Assembly: GCA_008638375.1 (NCBI GenBank)
Contig: CM018051.1
Location: 6,427,835 to 6,491,834, forward strand
Direction: 5' to 3'
Length of the DNA stretch: 64,000 bases
DNA from: Nyssa sinensis
Lineage: Eukaryota; Streptophyta; Magnoliopsida; Cornales; Nyssaceae
Shown: positions 10,871-23,100 of the stretch, piece by piece
Layout: every line of letters starts with the position of its first letter
Position numbering within the stretch: position 1 is the first letter of the stretch
Translations under genes and position numbers: made by a program
The notes under the pieces: generated by a model
Told to the model about the DNA's origin: nothing
What the model saw: the letters and a program-made list of their open reading frames with translations, nothing else
The model's database searches: none

Positions 10871-10934
10871 ATTTTTGTGTATGTGGGGGCTTACTATATG
10901 TTATATCATAGTAGAAACCTTTCATTGGTGATTT

Positions 10935-11350
10935 GGAAGGAATAATAGTGTATGCTATTCTTGTTTGTTGTACAGTTTTTTTTAACCTTTTTAATAAATA
11001 GACACACAATAATGCTTGATTATTTTGTAGTTGACTTCACCAAAATTATATGCTTTGCAAAAACAAAGTAATCATTTATAAATAGAGATCTTTAGTTGCT
11101 AATTTAATCACCCTAAAGTCCAAACTCCAGAGGTTAATTAACCAAGAAAACATTGGATTATTTGGGTTGATTGGTTACAAATTATTACTGGGCCTGAGCA
11201 TCAGGTCGGCTCGTTGGGTTTAGGCCAGGCAGCACCATCCATTAGTAGTTATTATGTGCCCAAACCTAGCCTAGCCTACCTATGCATAAGCCCAATCTTA
11301 TTGAATTAAAATCGGCATGATGTGTTTTTTAGGTAAAATGTATAAAAATA
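10935..11350. repeat. Intron and 3' UTR fragment of the membrane-gene family
   Basis: This is a close paralogue of 6510-6960, with the same join of 3' UTR-type sequence ('ctattcttgtttgttgta', 'taataaataga') to intron-type sequence ('gagcatcagg', 'ggccaggcagcacc'). No exon is left. Confidence 0.6.
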
Positions 11351-11890
11351 GGGGTACCATTGACACTCCCCCTTCCCTATAGTTTTTAAATGGGTTAAAG
11401 GAGTCATTTTTGCAGTGGGAGGAGCTAATAAATGCTAGTGATAACAAAGGCAGATGTGATTGGGGATGATAATTTAACCTACCGTTGGGAACTCGTCACA
11501 TCCTATTCTTAATGGGATGAGTTTAGGGAAAAGTTATGCCCATCCTGTTAGGGTTTGGGATGGTTTGGGGTGAAGTCACTCTACCCCGCCCTGCCCATCT
11601 CCCATTGTATAAAATAAAATAATAAAAGAGTTTTGTGCTACATAATCCAGGTTTATAATGATAGTTTGTCTCCCATTAAAAATTTATACAAAAAAATAAT
11701 ATTATTTTAATTTTCTATTGATATGCATATTTCTTATTTAAAGCATGTAATGTTTTATTCGAAATGTATTAATTATAATTAATTTAATTCAATAAATAGA
11801 TAATTAAAAGTTTAAAAATAAATGAAAAACCCACCTCTTCGTGCGGGTAGAGTTGGGAAAGGGGTCTCCCACTCCATTGCCATCCCTAGG
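11351..11890. repeat. Decayed repeat ending in a hAT-like terminus
   Basis: Bases 11680-11888 match 1-305. The block ends with ATTGCCATCCCTA at 11876-11888, the inverse of the widespread plant hAT start TAGGGATGGCAAT. A partial partner, GGGGATGATAAT, lies near 11460. I find no 8-bp duplication, so the boundaries are not proven. Confidence 0.4.
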
Positions 11891-11903
11891 TAGAGTTCTC
11901 ATC

Positions 11904-12867
11904 AAGTGTAGTTAAAGGCGAAAGACACCTTTAAGGCACTAAGATCTCACATTGCCTAAAAAGCAAGATGACGAAAAAGCACTAACCTAAGTGAAACAAG
12001 GCGCTAACTAATAAAATAATCAATATATATATATATATATATATATTAAAAATTAATTCATTCTAACTTCTAAGTTAAATAATATCTCATCATTAAAATA
12101 ACTATCACATAACACAAAAAAGTTCAATCTAAAAGTTACATATGACGTATTTAAATGATATAACCATTTTATGCTTTAGTACTTTTTTTTCTAAATTAAT
12201 ATTTAAAGTTTTATTATCTATCTAAGTCTTATATAGAAGAATTATTTGTAAACTTGCTAGTCCTAATAATATGGAATACATGATAGGGCCAATCTTGTAG
12301 ACATCTAAACTAATTCTAAAAAATCAGGCCTATGTTGATAAGACTTCCCATATAGGTGATTAATTTGGTTGATGGAAGGAAAATGTTTTATTACGGACAG
12401 ACTTAGATTTTTTGAAGAATGATAATAGTTTTCTAGTCATAAAAGATAAAATATCAATCGCTACTTTAAAAAAAAAAAATCACGTTGGAAGTGTTGCTCT
12501 CCCCAAAATTTTGAATTTTTTTCAACATTTCAAATGTTTAAATGTTTATTAAGCTAATTTTGTGCTATTGTTTAATAATAATACTTCTATCAATATAATA
12601 AATTGGACAATAATATTTCTAGACTGTAACTAAACTCTTTTATATTGACATGCCTCTTACAGAATAGTTAAATAAGTGCATAAAATACTACAAACATAAG
12701 GACATACAAGTAAAATATGTTATAATTAAAAAGACCATCGCCTATTGCCTTGCTTAAAGTCATCGCCTCTTTGAACACACCTAACCTATAACGTATTAAG
12801 GCAATAAAATTGAAAATTGCCTCGCCCGATCGCCTAGGGGACAAGACGATAGCCTTTGACAACACTA
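11904..12867. mobile_element. Non-autonomous hAT transposon, 964 bp
   Basis: The ends are imperfect inverted repeats: AAGTGTAGTTAAAGGCG on the left, and on the right the complement reads TAGTGTTGTCAAAGGCT. A perfect 8-bp duplication, TTCTCATC, flanks it (11896-11903 and 12868-12875). Subterminal sequence is rich in AAGGC and GCCTCGCC-type motifs. The centre is AT-rich and there is no transposase ORF. Confidence 0.8.
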
Positions 12868-13004
12868 TTCTCATCTCTCATCTCTATAACGGCTATTGTA
12901 GTAGAGTTCTCGTCTCTATAGAGCTGATGACATGAGTTCAAATTTTATGATCGGTTTAAGAAAAGGAAAAAGAAAAAACAAGGAAAGAAAAGAAAACAAC
13001 TTAA

Positions 13005-14493
13005 GTAAAAATGGATGTAGTACCAGCTCCAGTACTTTTTTTCATTTTGGACAAGTAAAAATGTATTATAAACAATGTGCTCAGGAAGCGAAAAGAAAAC
13101 TCCTAAAAACAACTCAAGTCACCTATAAAATCTACAAAAGAATCTAAAGGATCCAACATATTCCCTCAATGCCAACTTTTAAAAAAATCCAAAAAGCCAA
13201 AAATGAAAAGTATGAAGCATTTTATCCTTTAGCTTATTAAATGACATCTATATCTTCCCTTCCAAATGCGCAACATGAGACATAAAGGTGCAACCATCTC
13301 TTCCGACCTAATTCTTTTACAAGCACGTCCACCAATCACCCCCCCAACAAATCCTTCATCACCAAAAATAGAAAATAGCAGCACCATTTCAATATAACAC
13401 ACACCTAAAATGGAATGACCCATGTGATCTAAAGTTTTATGTTATTATATAATTCAACTTCGTTAGGCAATAAAAGCTAGCATTTTAATATGGTTTACTT
13501 TGTTGTGTTTTAGGAGTCAAGGGTAGTTTGAAAATTTTGACATGGCCGATGTAGTGTCCCATGGATCTTATATTGGATATAGTTATGTCACTGGGTCTTC
13601 ATGTCTGGTCTTTAGTGCATGAAATTTCTAATTTTGGAATCCTTCAAGTAGAAGTTGTCTGCTAGCAGCCTTAATTATTCCCCAGGTATAAAAAATGAAG
13701 AAGAGAGATAATACTAGCCTATTAAATATTTATGTAATCTTTCTATCCAAAGAAGCCTAAGGCATTCGAGGTGAGGTTTCTAGAATATTCATAATCTTCT
13801 TTTCTTCATCTCCTAATTTCTCTCTTTAACTTCCTAAAAACAAAATATGCTACTCGAATCCGAACCAGCCTTAAATTTCTTTAGCTTTTCATTACAAACC
13901 CTGATTCCATAGCTTTAGATGTTTCCCCTACCCTTTGAACTTCAAGTCAACACCCAAAACTCATTTGCTGTCCAAGTTTTACAGCAACCATTTCCCTAAA
14001 ATCCAACAATCAAGGAGATTCTAACCCTTCCCAATTCACAAATCTTACAGATTCTCTTCTCTCTTGGAACCCTGAACCTACAAATTTTCAATAACCTATG
14101 GTCACCAATAATCAACGGTAGGTACAGTAAATTAATTTGGTAAGCACTGATCCTACATCACAATATTTTCATTTACTCGTTGGAAAATATTATAAACCCT
14201 AACTGTGCGAGTCAAAAATGCAAATGATTGAATTAGAATCAATGAACACAGCACTAAATATTATCAAATTCTCAAAAAAATCAATTAGAAGTAAAATTCT
14301 TCAAATCTTGAAAAGCAAAAGGGGAATTTAATAAAAACGATGATGCAAATATACTTTTATATATGAAAAATAAATAAGAACATACCCATATACAGATTAT
14401 CCATCCCTTCCTGTCCCAGTGGGATCCCCACCTTGCAGTGTAATTCCTACTCCAAATCGAAAATCAGTAGTGATATAAATGGTGAGTTCCTCT

Positions 14494-14528
<35 letters not shown>

Positions 14529-14975
14529 GATACGTACCAGAAACAACATATAATAAATGACAACTTTTGAGTTTATTCATGAACACCACTATTTATCGAG
14601 GAACAGAGAGAGGAAAACCTTAATGGTTCTATGGAATTTGACATTGTTAATCTCTGCGAGAGTGTTCAGTGAAGTTTCTGCAAATTATCGGGACGTTCAC
14701 ATGTATATTTGTTTTAGGTATAATGTATACACAAATTTACAACGCTGAGAGAAACATATTCAGAGAGAGGAATCAATACCTCAATGATGAAAGAACACAT
14801 TGAGGTTTCGTGAGTGACCTCCGACGCGCGTTCTTCTGAACTAGCCCGTCTTCTTTTTAGAGAGAGAGAGAGAGAGAGATTTGTGCTCCCAAAATGTTGA
14901 CCAGAATGTGATTTGGGCGGCTTTCACGAAGGTCCGAATGAATGGGTAAACAAGATATCATCCCGGGTTGCCACT
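13005..14975. repeat. Segmental duplication block S2
   Basis: The block is homologous to S1 (10110-10870) at its start and to S3 (19400-20600) for the rest. Shared landmarks in order are 'gctagcagcctt', 'catctcctaatttctctctttaacttcct', the R2 repeat (14220-14760), and 'ttctgaactagc' followed by a GA microsatellite. I see no credible gene. A CA/TA microsatellite lies at 14492-14528. Confidence 0.7.
13020..13430 (-). mobile_element. 5'-truncated LINE-like insertion (S2 copy)
   Basis: This is a diverged copy of 10287-10737 in the same flanking context. It was therefore duplicated with the block rather than inserted independently. On the minus strand an ORF ending at 13229 contains APLCLMLRIWKG, the best-preserved coding trace. 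Confidence 0.5.
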
Positions 14976-15660
14976 GGGTCGGGACAGTTTCGGTGTGGAT
15001 AATATTGGATATTTGGATCTAGTTTTACCAAGGGTGTGCAAAGTTTGGAGTAAATAATCAACCCGAAAGGGTTGGATAAATCCTTATATACCATATTCCA
15101 TTATGTTTAAGAGTGAAATAATAAAGTAAAAAAATTTATTATGTATAACATTATTCAAATAATAATGAAAAATGTTGTGCACGATAATTTATTTTAACCT
15201 ATTTTCTTACTCCTACTAAACACAAGGTTTGGATTTTGAAGATAGTTATTCCAATTACTTAAGATAAAATCTGAACTTTAAATTTGTTAATTTTTTTTTT
15301 TTTTTTGTGATTTCGAATGTTGAGCAGTTGAAAATTAATAGTTTTAAAATAAATATAATTAAAATAAAAATGATGGGACGAATGACTACATGGCATTACA
15401 GAAAGGATTGCGTAAGATTATTTTAGCTCGTTGGGTCTTAAATAATCTTCATATTCATGTGTTTAACTGAAGGTAAACAATGACTTATAATTTATTGTTC
15501 TGTTACCATATTAACCAATATCCATGGCTTTCATTCAGAGTTGACTGTAGTTAAAAAATATAAATGATTTCTGGTACGCCCAAAATAATTTTAGCATAGA
15601 GATAATAACACGTAGACAAAATAAAGTCTCGTAAAATTTTTTTTAACATGACTACTTCAT
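14976..15660. other. AT-rich gene-free stretch
   Basis: I see no ORF, terminal repeat or RNA gene here. The sequence is unique within the window. Confidence 0.45.
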
Positions 15661-16646
15661 AGGCTTGGTCTTATTCAGAAGAAGTGGTTGTTGGTCACTT
15701 CTTAATACCGAATTGGATACGAATATTACTGAACTCAAGTACTCAATCCTAAGCTCACAGCAAAGTGTAATTAAGAAACCACCATAAAAGGAAAACCACT
15801 ATCCCGATTTTCTCTCCATCTCAGTCTTATCAAAACAACATGTGCATGTCTATTAAAAGGTAGCAATAGTACACTTCAAGGTAGGACCAAAATTCTCAAT
15901 TAAGTTACAGTTTGTATCATCTTTTTTATCCCCAACTGACTTGATAGTCGGAGAGTTTTTCACCGGACCTCATCTGATGACTTTTAACCATATGTTTTGC
16001 AAGTTCATGATCAAGAATTCTCCATCGTTGATTCAACTTGCTCAAAAATCGTCCACAACAATTTGGCATCATTTGTGAAAAACGTTTATTTTCTACCATA
16101 AACCCTATAACATCAATGGCCCCGAAACTTTGTCCCAGACAAAAGAATCAACCACGACTGCAATAGTCACGTAACTCTAGGTGTTCCAACAACCGAAAGG
16201 CTGTTCCAAAACCGTAGATCGAATGATGGACTTCTTTGCTCAATAGACCGAGATGGCCAATTTAGTGTAGAACTAGTAGGAGCCACTGGTTTAGTAGAAC
16301 CAGCAACAACCTGTGTAACAGAGATCCCCCTACCTCCTCTTTCGCAAGCTAATAACCTGTGTAACAATGATATCCAGGAGCAGTCCCAGAGGACCTAGGG
16401 AGATCCTTCAATCCACCTATCTCGTTCTCAACGTCATTTCAAGTCCCAATAGAAAATGAAAGGGGAAGATGACTCCCAAAAAGTTGCCAAACCTTCAACT
16501 TGTTGAGGGAGTTGCTCCATTCTTTGATCCATTGGGTTTGGAGCACACCTTCTGGTGTTGGTTTTTCTGGTTAGGTTGAACTCTAGGTTGGTTCTCTCGT
16601 GGACAGAGTTTTGGTGCTATTGATGATGTTTTGTTGAGAAACTTAT
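15661..16646 (+). mobile_element. Tat retrotransposon remnant: LTR end, PBS and gag start
   Basis: The segment ending GTCCACAACA at 16060 resembles the 3' part of the solo LTRs at 22258 and 38480 ('ctgacttgat-gtcggag'). TTTGGCATCATTTGTG follows at 16062, like the primer-binding sites of G1 and G2 (TGGCGCCGTCTGTGGG). An ATG at 16116 opens with MAPKLCPRQ, matching the Gag starts of G1 and G2 (MAPN-x-RPR). The frame then decays. The left LTR boundary is not resolved. Confidence 0.6.
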
Positions 16647-17130
16647 CATTCCTACAAATGACGCCAAATTGTTGTTACTAGTTATTGATGGAGTATGATC
16701 TCCTTCAGAAATTTCCTGTAAAACAAAGGTTAAGGGTCATCAGACTAGTCCTGATGCAGCCACTCCAATACTTAAGTCAAAAAAAAAAAGAATTGAAGAA
16801 GAATGTAATTGAATGAGATAATTCATTATGAATTTTAAGACATACCTTGTACCATTATTTATAGATTGAGTTATTGCCAATTTTGATAAGGAACGAAAAG
16901 ATGGGATATGGAACGTATCCAATGTTGGAAGTTTCTTTGTTGAACTCTACCTCCACCTCCAGAGGTAGGTCTGTAAGGTAATTATGGCTAGTCAGCTCGA
17001 TAAACCATCTTGTCGTGGTCGGTAGTTTGGATAGTAAATACTTGATTCGGAATACTTGCATCACGACTTCTAAACCTGCATAGACACGAGGCGGTTCTAT
17101 ACATTAATGCTCAAACATGACTTATCAACA
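16647..17130 (-). mobile_element. Tat-type LTR and PBS in opposite orientation
   Basis: Bases 16647-16669 read, on the minus strand, TTTGGCGTCATTTGTAGG, a Tat-like primer-binding site. It follows an LTR-like segment that starts TGTTGTTACTAG at 16670 and may end at TTATCAACA (17130). 'actccaatacttaagtcaa' matches the conserved LTR motif of G1 ('gctccgatgcttaagtaa'). It faces the plus-strand remnant just to its left, so two partial elements lie head to head. Confidence 0.5.
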
Positions 17131-18445
17131 TACATCCAATGGTGTTGGGAGAATCCAAATCAATCATAAAATTATGAAAATTAATCTTACCTCCGAAGTG
17201 ATTTGACTATTAAGCCCAAGTCAATGTTTTATTATAAAGAACTCACTCTTATAGCATTCAGTTGTTTACGTTCTTAAACGTTGTTGGAAGCTATTTGACA
17301 TGGAAACTACTGTCTTTTAGAAATTCATTTTGCATGTTATACCACATTCCTAATTCACAGTTCAAGGTTTTGAAATAGCCATGTTAGAAGGCTTTGTTTG
17401 GTGATGGAAGAGGAAAAAAATAATCTTTCTCAAGAGCGACTCTATATAATTTTAAGACCGACTCTATATAATTGGAGGCGTAAAGGCAAAAAGTAACAAT
17501 TCCAAATAATATTTTTTAAATAATAATGTAATTTTTTACTTTTTTTCTATAAATATATTATATTTACGTTTGTAATATAAAATGTAATTATTTTCCTAAT
17601 GATCAAATTTTTACATAATATTTTTTTATCTAAATAGATAGCAATAAAAAATTAAAGTACAATATGAATAAAACTCTATTGATAAAATTAAATTTTTTCA
17701 TAAAGTCTGGCCTTTTTGTAGAGTTAGACGTTTGTTTCTGTTTTACAAAACTGTCTTCTTTATTTTCAGAAACAAAAAAATTGAGAAACTTGTTTGCCTG
17801 ATATAGTTTTCTAAAAACAATCATAAAAACAATTTTCATAGTTTTGAAACAAAATGAAAACTTGAGCACAGATTCCACACTAAAAAAGAAATCACATAAA
17901 AGATGGACATGGAAAACAAAAAGTTGTATTATAAATTATAAAAATATTTTTTTAAACAAATAAAAGATTTCTTAAAGAAAAATAAAGTTATTTAAAATTA
18001 TAGATATTGTGGAAAGTGTGTATTAAAAATAATTGAAATAAAAAATTATTTAAAGAATTAATTTTATTTTATAAATTATTTACACTAATAAGAGTAGACA
18101 TAATTAATTTTACAAATTAACTTAAATAATTATTTTTAATTTACAATCCAAATACATTTTCATCTTTTTCACTATTTTCAAAATCATAACCAAACATATT
18201 CTGACATTTTTTACTCTATTAAAAAATTATATTCAAATGCATTTTCAGATATTTTAAAAATTAAAATACATTTTTTAGAAACCCAACTACGAAATAGTTT
18301 TACAAAAAAATGTTGAATATATATCCAAACAGATAAGACTTTTAATTTGATTATATTATAAATATATAAAATTTGAAACATTCTTTTTAAGTCAAACTTA
18401 AAACGATTATTTTATTAACTTTATGCTTCGACCGGCTTGCAGGCT
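17131..18445. other. AT-rich gene-free stretch
   Basis: The sequence is very AT-rich. A short direct repeat 'cgactctatataatt' occurs at about 17428-17474. I see no coding sequence or RNA gene. Confidence 0.45.
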
Positions 18446-18449
18446 TGCG

Positions 18450-18760
18450 TTGTGCCAGGGTAATTGTCCCACATCATTGGAAAAACAAAAACTTTGCTTC
18501 TTTATATACAATTTATTTTCTTTTATCTAAGAAAAGAAAAACAAAAACAAAAAATGTCTGCACTACACTGCACCAATCTCATCAAGTCAAAAGGAACAAT
18601 ATGCGAACAATATGCACCACTTTATATTAATATAAATATAAACTCCTCTTCCTCTCTAATCCAAAAGTTACAACGAACAATATGCACCATTTTATATAAA
18701 CATAAACTGCTCTTCCTCTCTAATCCAAAAGTTGCAATGAACAATATGCACCACTTTATA
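18450..18760 (+). promoter_or_regulatory. Orphan copy of the copy-B promoter region plus minisatellite
   Basis: TGTCCCACATCA (18465-18476) and TTTATATA (18501-18508), with a 24-base gap, copy the USE/TATA pair at 3154-3195. 'ctgcaccaatctcatcaagtca' (18568-18590) matches the leader just before exon 1 of copy B, but no exon follows. A roughly 65-75-base unit ('gaacaatatgcaccattttata ... ctctaatccaaaagtt') is then repeated about three times to 18760. Confidence 0.5.
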
Positions 18761-18784
18761 TTATTTATAAAAGAGAAAGATAAA

Positions 18785-20600
18785 AAATTAAATTTCTAAA
18801 ATTTGGGGTTGTATATCTGCCATGGATCCCAGCTTTGCTGGACTAGTCCACTTCTTACCTATGAGGTAACTCAAAAACCCTATAAAATATTAAGCGTAAT
18901 GGATTGAAATCGAGACCTCTGTAATTACAACACATTCTTCAAAGTCAACTCGCCCACCACTCATACTCTTATTCAATCTTTTCATTTTGGTCTTGGTTTA
19001 GGTAACACTTTATTTTAGCTTGGTGTTTACTGTAGAAAAATGGTATCATGACCCAGTTTATGTTAGTTTTCAACGTTTCATCCATTCAAATTTAGTTCTA
19101 GGAAAGTGAGTAAGAAGAATGCTAGAATAAGTAGTTCACAATGCATAGCTCTTTTTTTTTTTCCCCTTATGAAAATGATGTGGATTGCCCAAAATAACAA
19201 AGGCTTGAATTGTGAGAAGGGGGTTATTCTTACTGGATTAGGGGGAGAAGGTAGTATAAGGTTAGTATATAAATAAACTTCCTAGGCATTTTAATCTCGC
19301 CTTTCATGCACTGATTGTGCTGGTGGTGCCAAGGTTAAAAAAAAAACTGACTTCCATTTCTCTTGCACTAGCATTAACCATGGATATGATACCAGCTTTA
19401 AAGTTTTATGTTATTATATAATTCAACTTCCCTAAGCATCAAAATCTAGCATTTTAATATAGTTTACTTTGTTGCATTTTAGGAGTCAAGGGTCATTTGA
19501 AAATTTTGACGTGGGCCGATTTAGTGTCCCAGGGATCTTATATTGGAATTACTTATTTTATTGGGTTTTCATGTCTGGACTTTAGTAGTTCTATAACAAT
19601 GTAACTAATTAGTGCTTGAAATTTCTAATTTTGGAATATCCTTCTAGTAGAAGAAGTCTGCTAGCAGCCTTGGTTATTTCCCTAGGTTAAGAAGAAGAGG
19701 AGAGATACTACTAGCAGCATATTAAATATCTATGTAATCTTTCGATTCAAAGAAATTGAGTTTAGAGAATTGAAAATTGTATGTAATGTTTGATCAGTCG
19801 AATTCTAGGATTGAAGCCCAGGGCATTCTAGGTGAGGTTCCTAGATTATTCTTGATCTCTTTTTCTTCATCTCCTCATTCTCTCTTTAACTTCCTCAAGT
19901 CTAATTAATTTGGTAAGTACTCATCCTATATCACAATGGTTTCATACATTTGTCGGAGAATATGATAAACCCTAATTATGGGAGTAAAAAATGCAAATGA
20001 TTGAATTAGAATCAATAAACACAGCACAATATTATCAATTTTTCAAAAAAAAATCAACTATAAGTAGAATTCTCCAAATCGTGAAAAGCAAAAGAGAAGT
20101 TAATAACAATGATGATGCAAATATACTTTTATATATGACAATTATTTATCGAGAAAGAGAAAGGGAACGACTTTAATGATTCTCAAGAATTTAATGTTAT
20201 CATAAGAACCTCTGCGAGAGAGTTCAATGAAATTTTTACAAATTTTGGGGACATACTTGTAGTACATTTGTTTCACATATTTATTTATTTTAGGTATAAC
20301 ATATACACAAATTTATTACGCGGAAAAAAACAGATTCAGAGAGAACATGATACCTCAACGATGAGAGAACCCATGCAAGTTTCCAGAGTGACCACCGGCG
20401 CACCCCCCTTCTGAACTAGCGCACATCTTAGAGAGAGAGAGAGAGACCACTTCTGCTCCTAAAACGTTAATGAGAATATGAATTGGCAAGCTTTCAGGAA
20501 GGTCTTAATAAATGGGCAAACAAGATATCTGGTCTTTAAGGGTCCCTGCAACTTTTGGAGTGAAGAATCAACTTGAAAGACTTACCTCAACAGTACTGTG
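18785..20600. repeat. Segmental duplication block S3 with R1 and R2
   Basis: R1 occupies 18785-19097, the S-block core 19250-19560, and R2 19990-20335. After R2 the sequence follows S2 through the GA microsatellite (20432-20445) and 'gcaaacaagatatc'. The LINE-like insertion seen in S1 and S2 is missing at about 19400, which gives an empty site. I see no credible gene. Confidence 0.7.
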
Positions 20601-20814
20601 TGTACAGTCAAGTCGTGTGTACAAAAAAAAATATTTTTTTTTTTATTTTCAATATGCCAACTTACCTATATTATATATTATTCCTCTTATACAAGAATGG
20701 AATTGCATATAATTTTTTTTTTCTGATTTTTCTTTTCTTGGTACCATGACTTGTGCATATAAAATATATATATTTTTTAAAAATTCTCTAAAAAGTATAA
20801 ATAATTATTAATTA

Positions 20815-21251
20815 GGGTAAATTACATTAATTTGTCATGAGATTCTTAAAAATTACACTAATCTCTTATGAGATTTTGAAATTACACTAATCTCTCGTGT
20901 CTGACAATATACAAATACCTTTCTAGTCAAACTACCTTTTTATTTATTTTTTATTATATTTTTTTAATTTTAACCAATTTTTCTATCTTTTTATTAGATT
21001 TTTTTTTATTTTTTATACAAATATATTTAAAGTTTTAATCAATATTTATTTAGAAAATCAAAAAAAAATCAAAAAATGGTCAAAATTTAAAATTTAAAAA
21101 AAAAAAAAACATAAAAGAGATACTTATGTCACTTTGAAGAAAAATATTGATCAAAATAATGTATTAGAAATAATTATAATTTTAAAAATCTTGAAAAAAG
21201 TTAGTATAATTATCAAAAAAAAATTTATAAGAGATAAGTATAATTTATCTT
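20815..21251. mobile_element. Probable MITE, 437 bp
   Basis: The ends are imperfect inverted repeats (gggtaaattacattaat; the right end complemented reads aagataaattatactta). ATTAATTA flanks both sides (20807-20814 and 21252-21259). The repeated phrase 'aaattacactaatctct' near the left end is typical of a widespread plant MITE type. The target repeat is AT-only, so chance cannot be excluded. Confidence 0.5.
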
Positions 21252-21325
21252 ATTAATTAATAAGCACAAATATAGATATACCAAGAAATGGATATATTGA
21301 CAAACTTTTTTACACGAACTCTTAC

Positions 21326-21513
21326 GATGCTGGAGTACTAAAGGTTTTTTTATATATATTCATAAAATAAATTTTAAATTTTAATACCTGCCTCCCTAAC
21401 CAACTTTTCTCAATCCCTTGATGCTGGAGTACTAAAGTTTTTTTTATATATATTCATAAAATAAATTTTAAATTTTAATACCTGCCTCCCTAACCAACTT
21501 TTCTCAATCCCTT
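21326..21513. repeat. Perfect-looking 94-bp tandem duplication
   Basis: The unit starting gatgctggagtactaaag and ending ctcaatccctt occurs at 21326-21419 and 21420-21513, with only one or two bases different. The high identity means a recent event. Confidence 0.9.
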
Positions 21514-21703
21514 GATAAATCATACTTGAAGAAAGCTATCTGTAAAGTTGCCATGTGCTATTGTTTCCATTCACTATATTTCCGCGGGACCATTTGGATG
21601 TCCTCAGAGGACCGAGTACAGGGTTATCAACTATCAACGTGAAGTAAACCACTTTCCAAAAAAAGGGGACATAAATTATCATTTAAAAATATGATTGACT
21701 GAT

Positions 21704-22258
21704 TGATGAGCCATAAAACGATACCTCTAGATTTAGACAACAGTGCAGTAGCCTTCAGAGCTAAGCTGCTTTCAGAGCTGCCTTCAGAGCAGTTACTAGT
21801 AGAGCTGTCCTCCAGAGAAGCTGCCTACAGAGCCGCTGCCTTTAGAGCTGGCGCAACCAACAACACTGGCCTCTAGAGCAGAAGGGGTTCCAAACTGGTC
21901 ACCGCCTTCCATAAACTTCTGACCTCAGAATAAGGAATATATCTTGGAGTGCAAGTCTTTCAAATAGGAAAGAAATCCTACCCCAATCAGGAAGGTTATC
22001 ACATATCTCTAAAACTTATCAAGCAAGAAAAGAATTCTATTCAATATACGAAACTACTAAAATCAATGAATCTTAACCTTATAAATAAAGGGTCCAGGTA
22101 TGCTCAAAGGATATTCAATCACATATACAATCACTCTCTTTTACACATTTTTTATATTCCCTCTTTACTGACTTGATCGTTGGAAGGTCCTCCTTCTCCT
22201 TTTTGCAGGTCCTTCTTGCCGAATCGTCGAATCGACCGGTGCTGTTTTTGCAGCATCA
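21704..22258 (+). mobile_element. Solo LTR L1 (Tat-type), 555 bp
   Basis: The element starts TGATGAGCC and ends GCAGCATCA. The 5-bp flank CTGAT is at 21699-21703, and the matching CTGA is at 22259-22262. The last T of that repeat lies beyond G1 at 37286, because G1 inserted exactly at this edge. A related solo LTR, L2, is at 37940-38480. The interior has repeated 'cctccagagctg'-like motifs. No internal coding region remains, so it formed by LTR-LTR recombination. Confidence 0.8.
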
Positions 22259-22262
22259 CTGA

Positions 22263-22839
22263 TGATGCTGCACTTTTCGGCTCGCAATAAGTGTGGACTC
22301 CGTGACCTGTAGAACACTCAGAAAGATAATCAGAGGACCACCGGATTGGCTCCGGCGGTAGCTGCTCCGATGCTTAAGTAAGTAAAAGAATTGAAAGACT
22401 GTATTGAAAGCCAAAGAATGAGCATAAGAAATAAGGCGTACCTCTAGGGTTTAATTTATAAGCCGTGGCTTTCCTAAGTTGATTAGGATTCGACGCCATG
22501 AATATAGGGATTTGATCATCGAAGATTGCAGTTACCTTGTGGAGCATTGCATAGAGATAACCATAGAAGGTAGTTCCCTTATTGAAGACTGCTTCCTTAT
22601 TCCCTGCTCGGCACCCGCTAAGGCGGTGACGAGTTCTGGAATGTTGGTCTGGACCCTGTGATCAGTTCTGGATATATATGTTCTGAAGGTGTATGTTCGG
22701 TCTTTTCCGACTTGATGTAATGATCTGTATGCTTGAGCTTTTAGTCATTGGCTGAGTGAGAATCATGTTGGCCGAGCATGAGTCGGATTATGGTCATACG
22801 TGTCAAGTGTTGATTGGCCTGTTCTTTTATGGCATATCA
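22263..22839 (-). repeat. 3' LTR of G1
   Basis: It is 577 bp and pairs with 36704-37280. In plus orientation it reads TGATGCTGC to GCATATCA. The inner edge adjoins the poly-G tract. Confidence 0.95.
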
Positions 22840-22845
22840 GTTACT

Positions 22846-22857
22846 CCCCCCCCCCCC
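22846..22857 (-). promoter_or_regulatory. Polypurine tract of G1
   Basis: A run of 12 G on the minus strand lies six bases from the 3' LTR start, in the position of the plus-strand primer for reverse transcription. G2 has an 11-G run at the same place (39577-39587). Confidence 0.75.
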
Positions 22858-23090
22858 AAGTCCTAGTTTGATGCTAGCAAATAACTAGGGCTGAGCCTTT
22901 TTTCGGAGAGTCATGTGTCCTGTCTGTCCGCCTTCCAAGGCAACTGTTGGGGCGCCATTTATTGCGCAGCCGGAGATTAGGTCTTTTCAAGGTCATCATT
23001 GTACTGGGCCGATAGTTATGTTTCTCGAAATCATCATTGTTCTGAACCGTCATGGCGTTTGGGCTTGGTGGGTCCCTTCTGATACTGTGC

Positions 23091-23100
23091 TTTATAAATA
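23091..23100 (+). promoter_or_regulatory. TATA box of the G1 antisense gene
   Basis: TTTATAAATA lies 169 bases before the ATG at 23269. G2 has TATATAAAA at the corresponding place (39780-39788). The upstream 100 bases are similar in both, including 'tttggg-ttggtgggtccc' against 'ggtttggtggg-ccc'. Confidence 0.65.
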
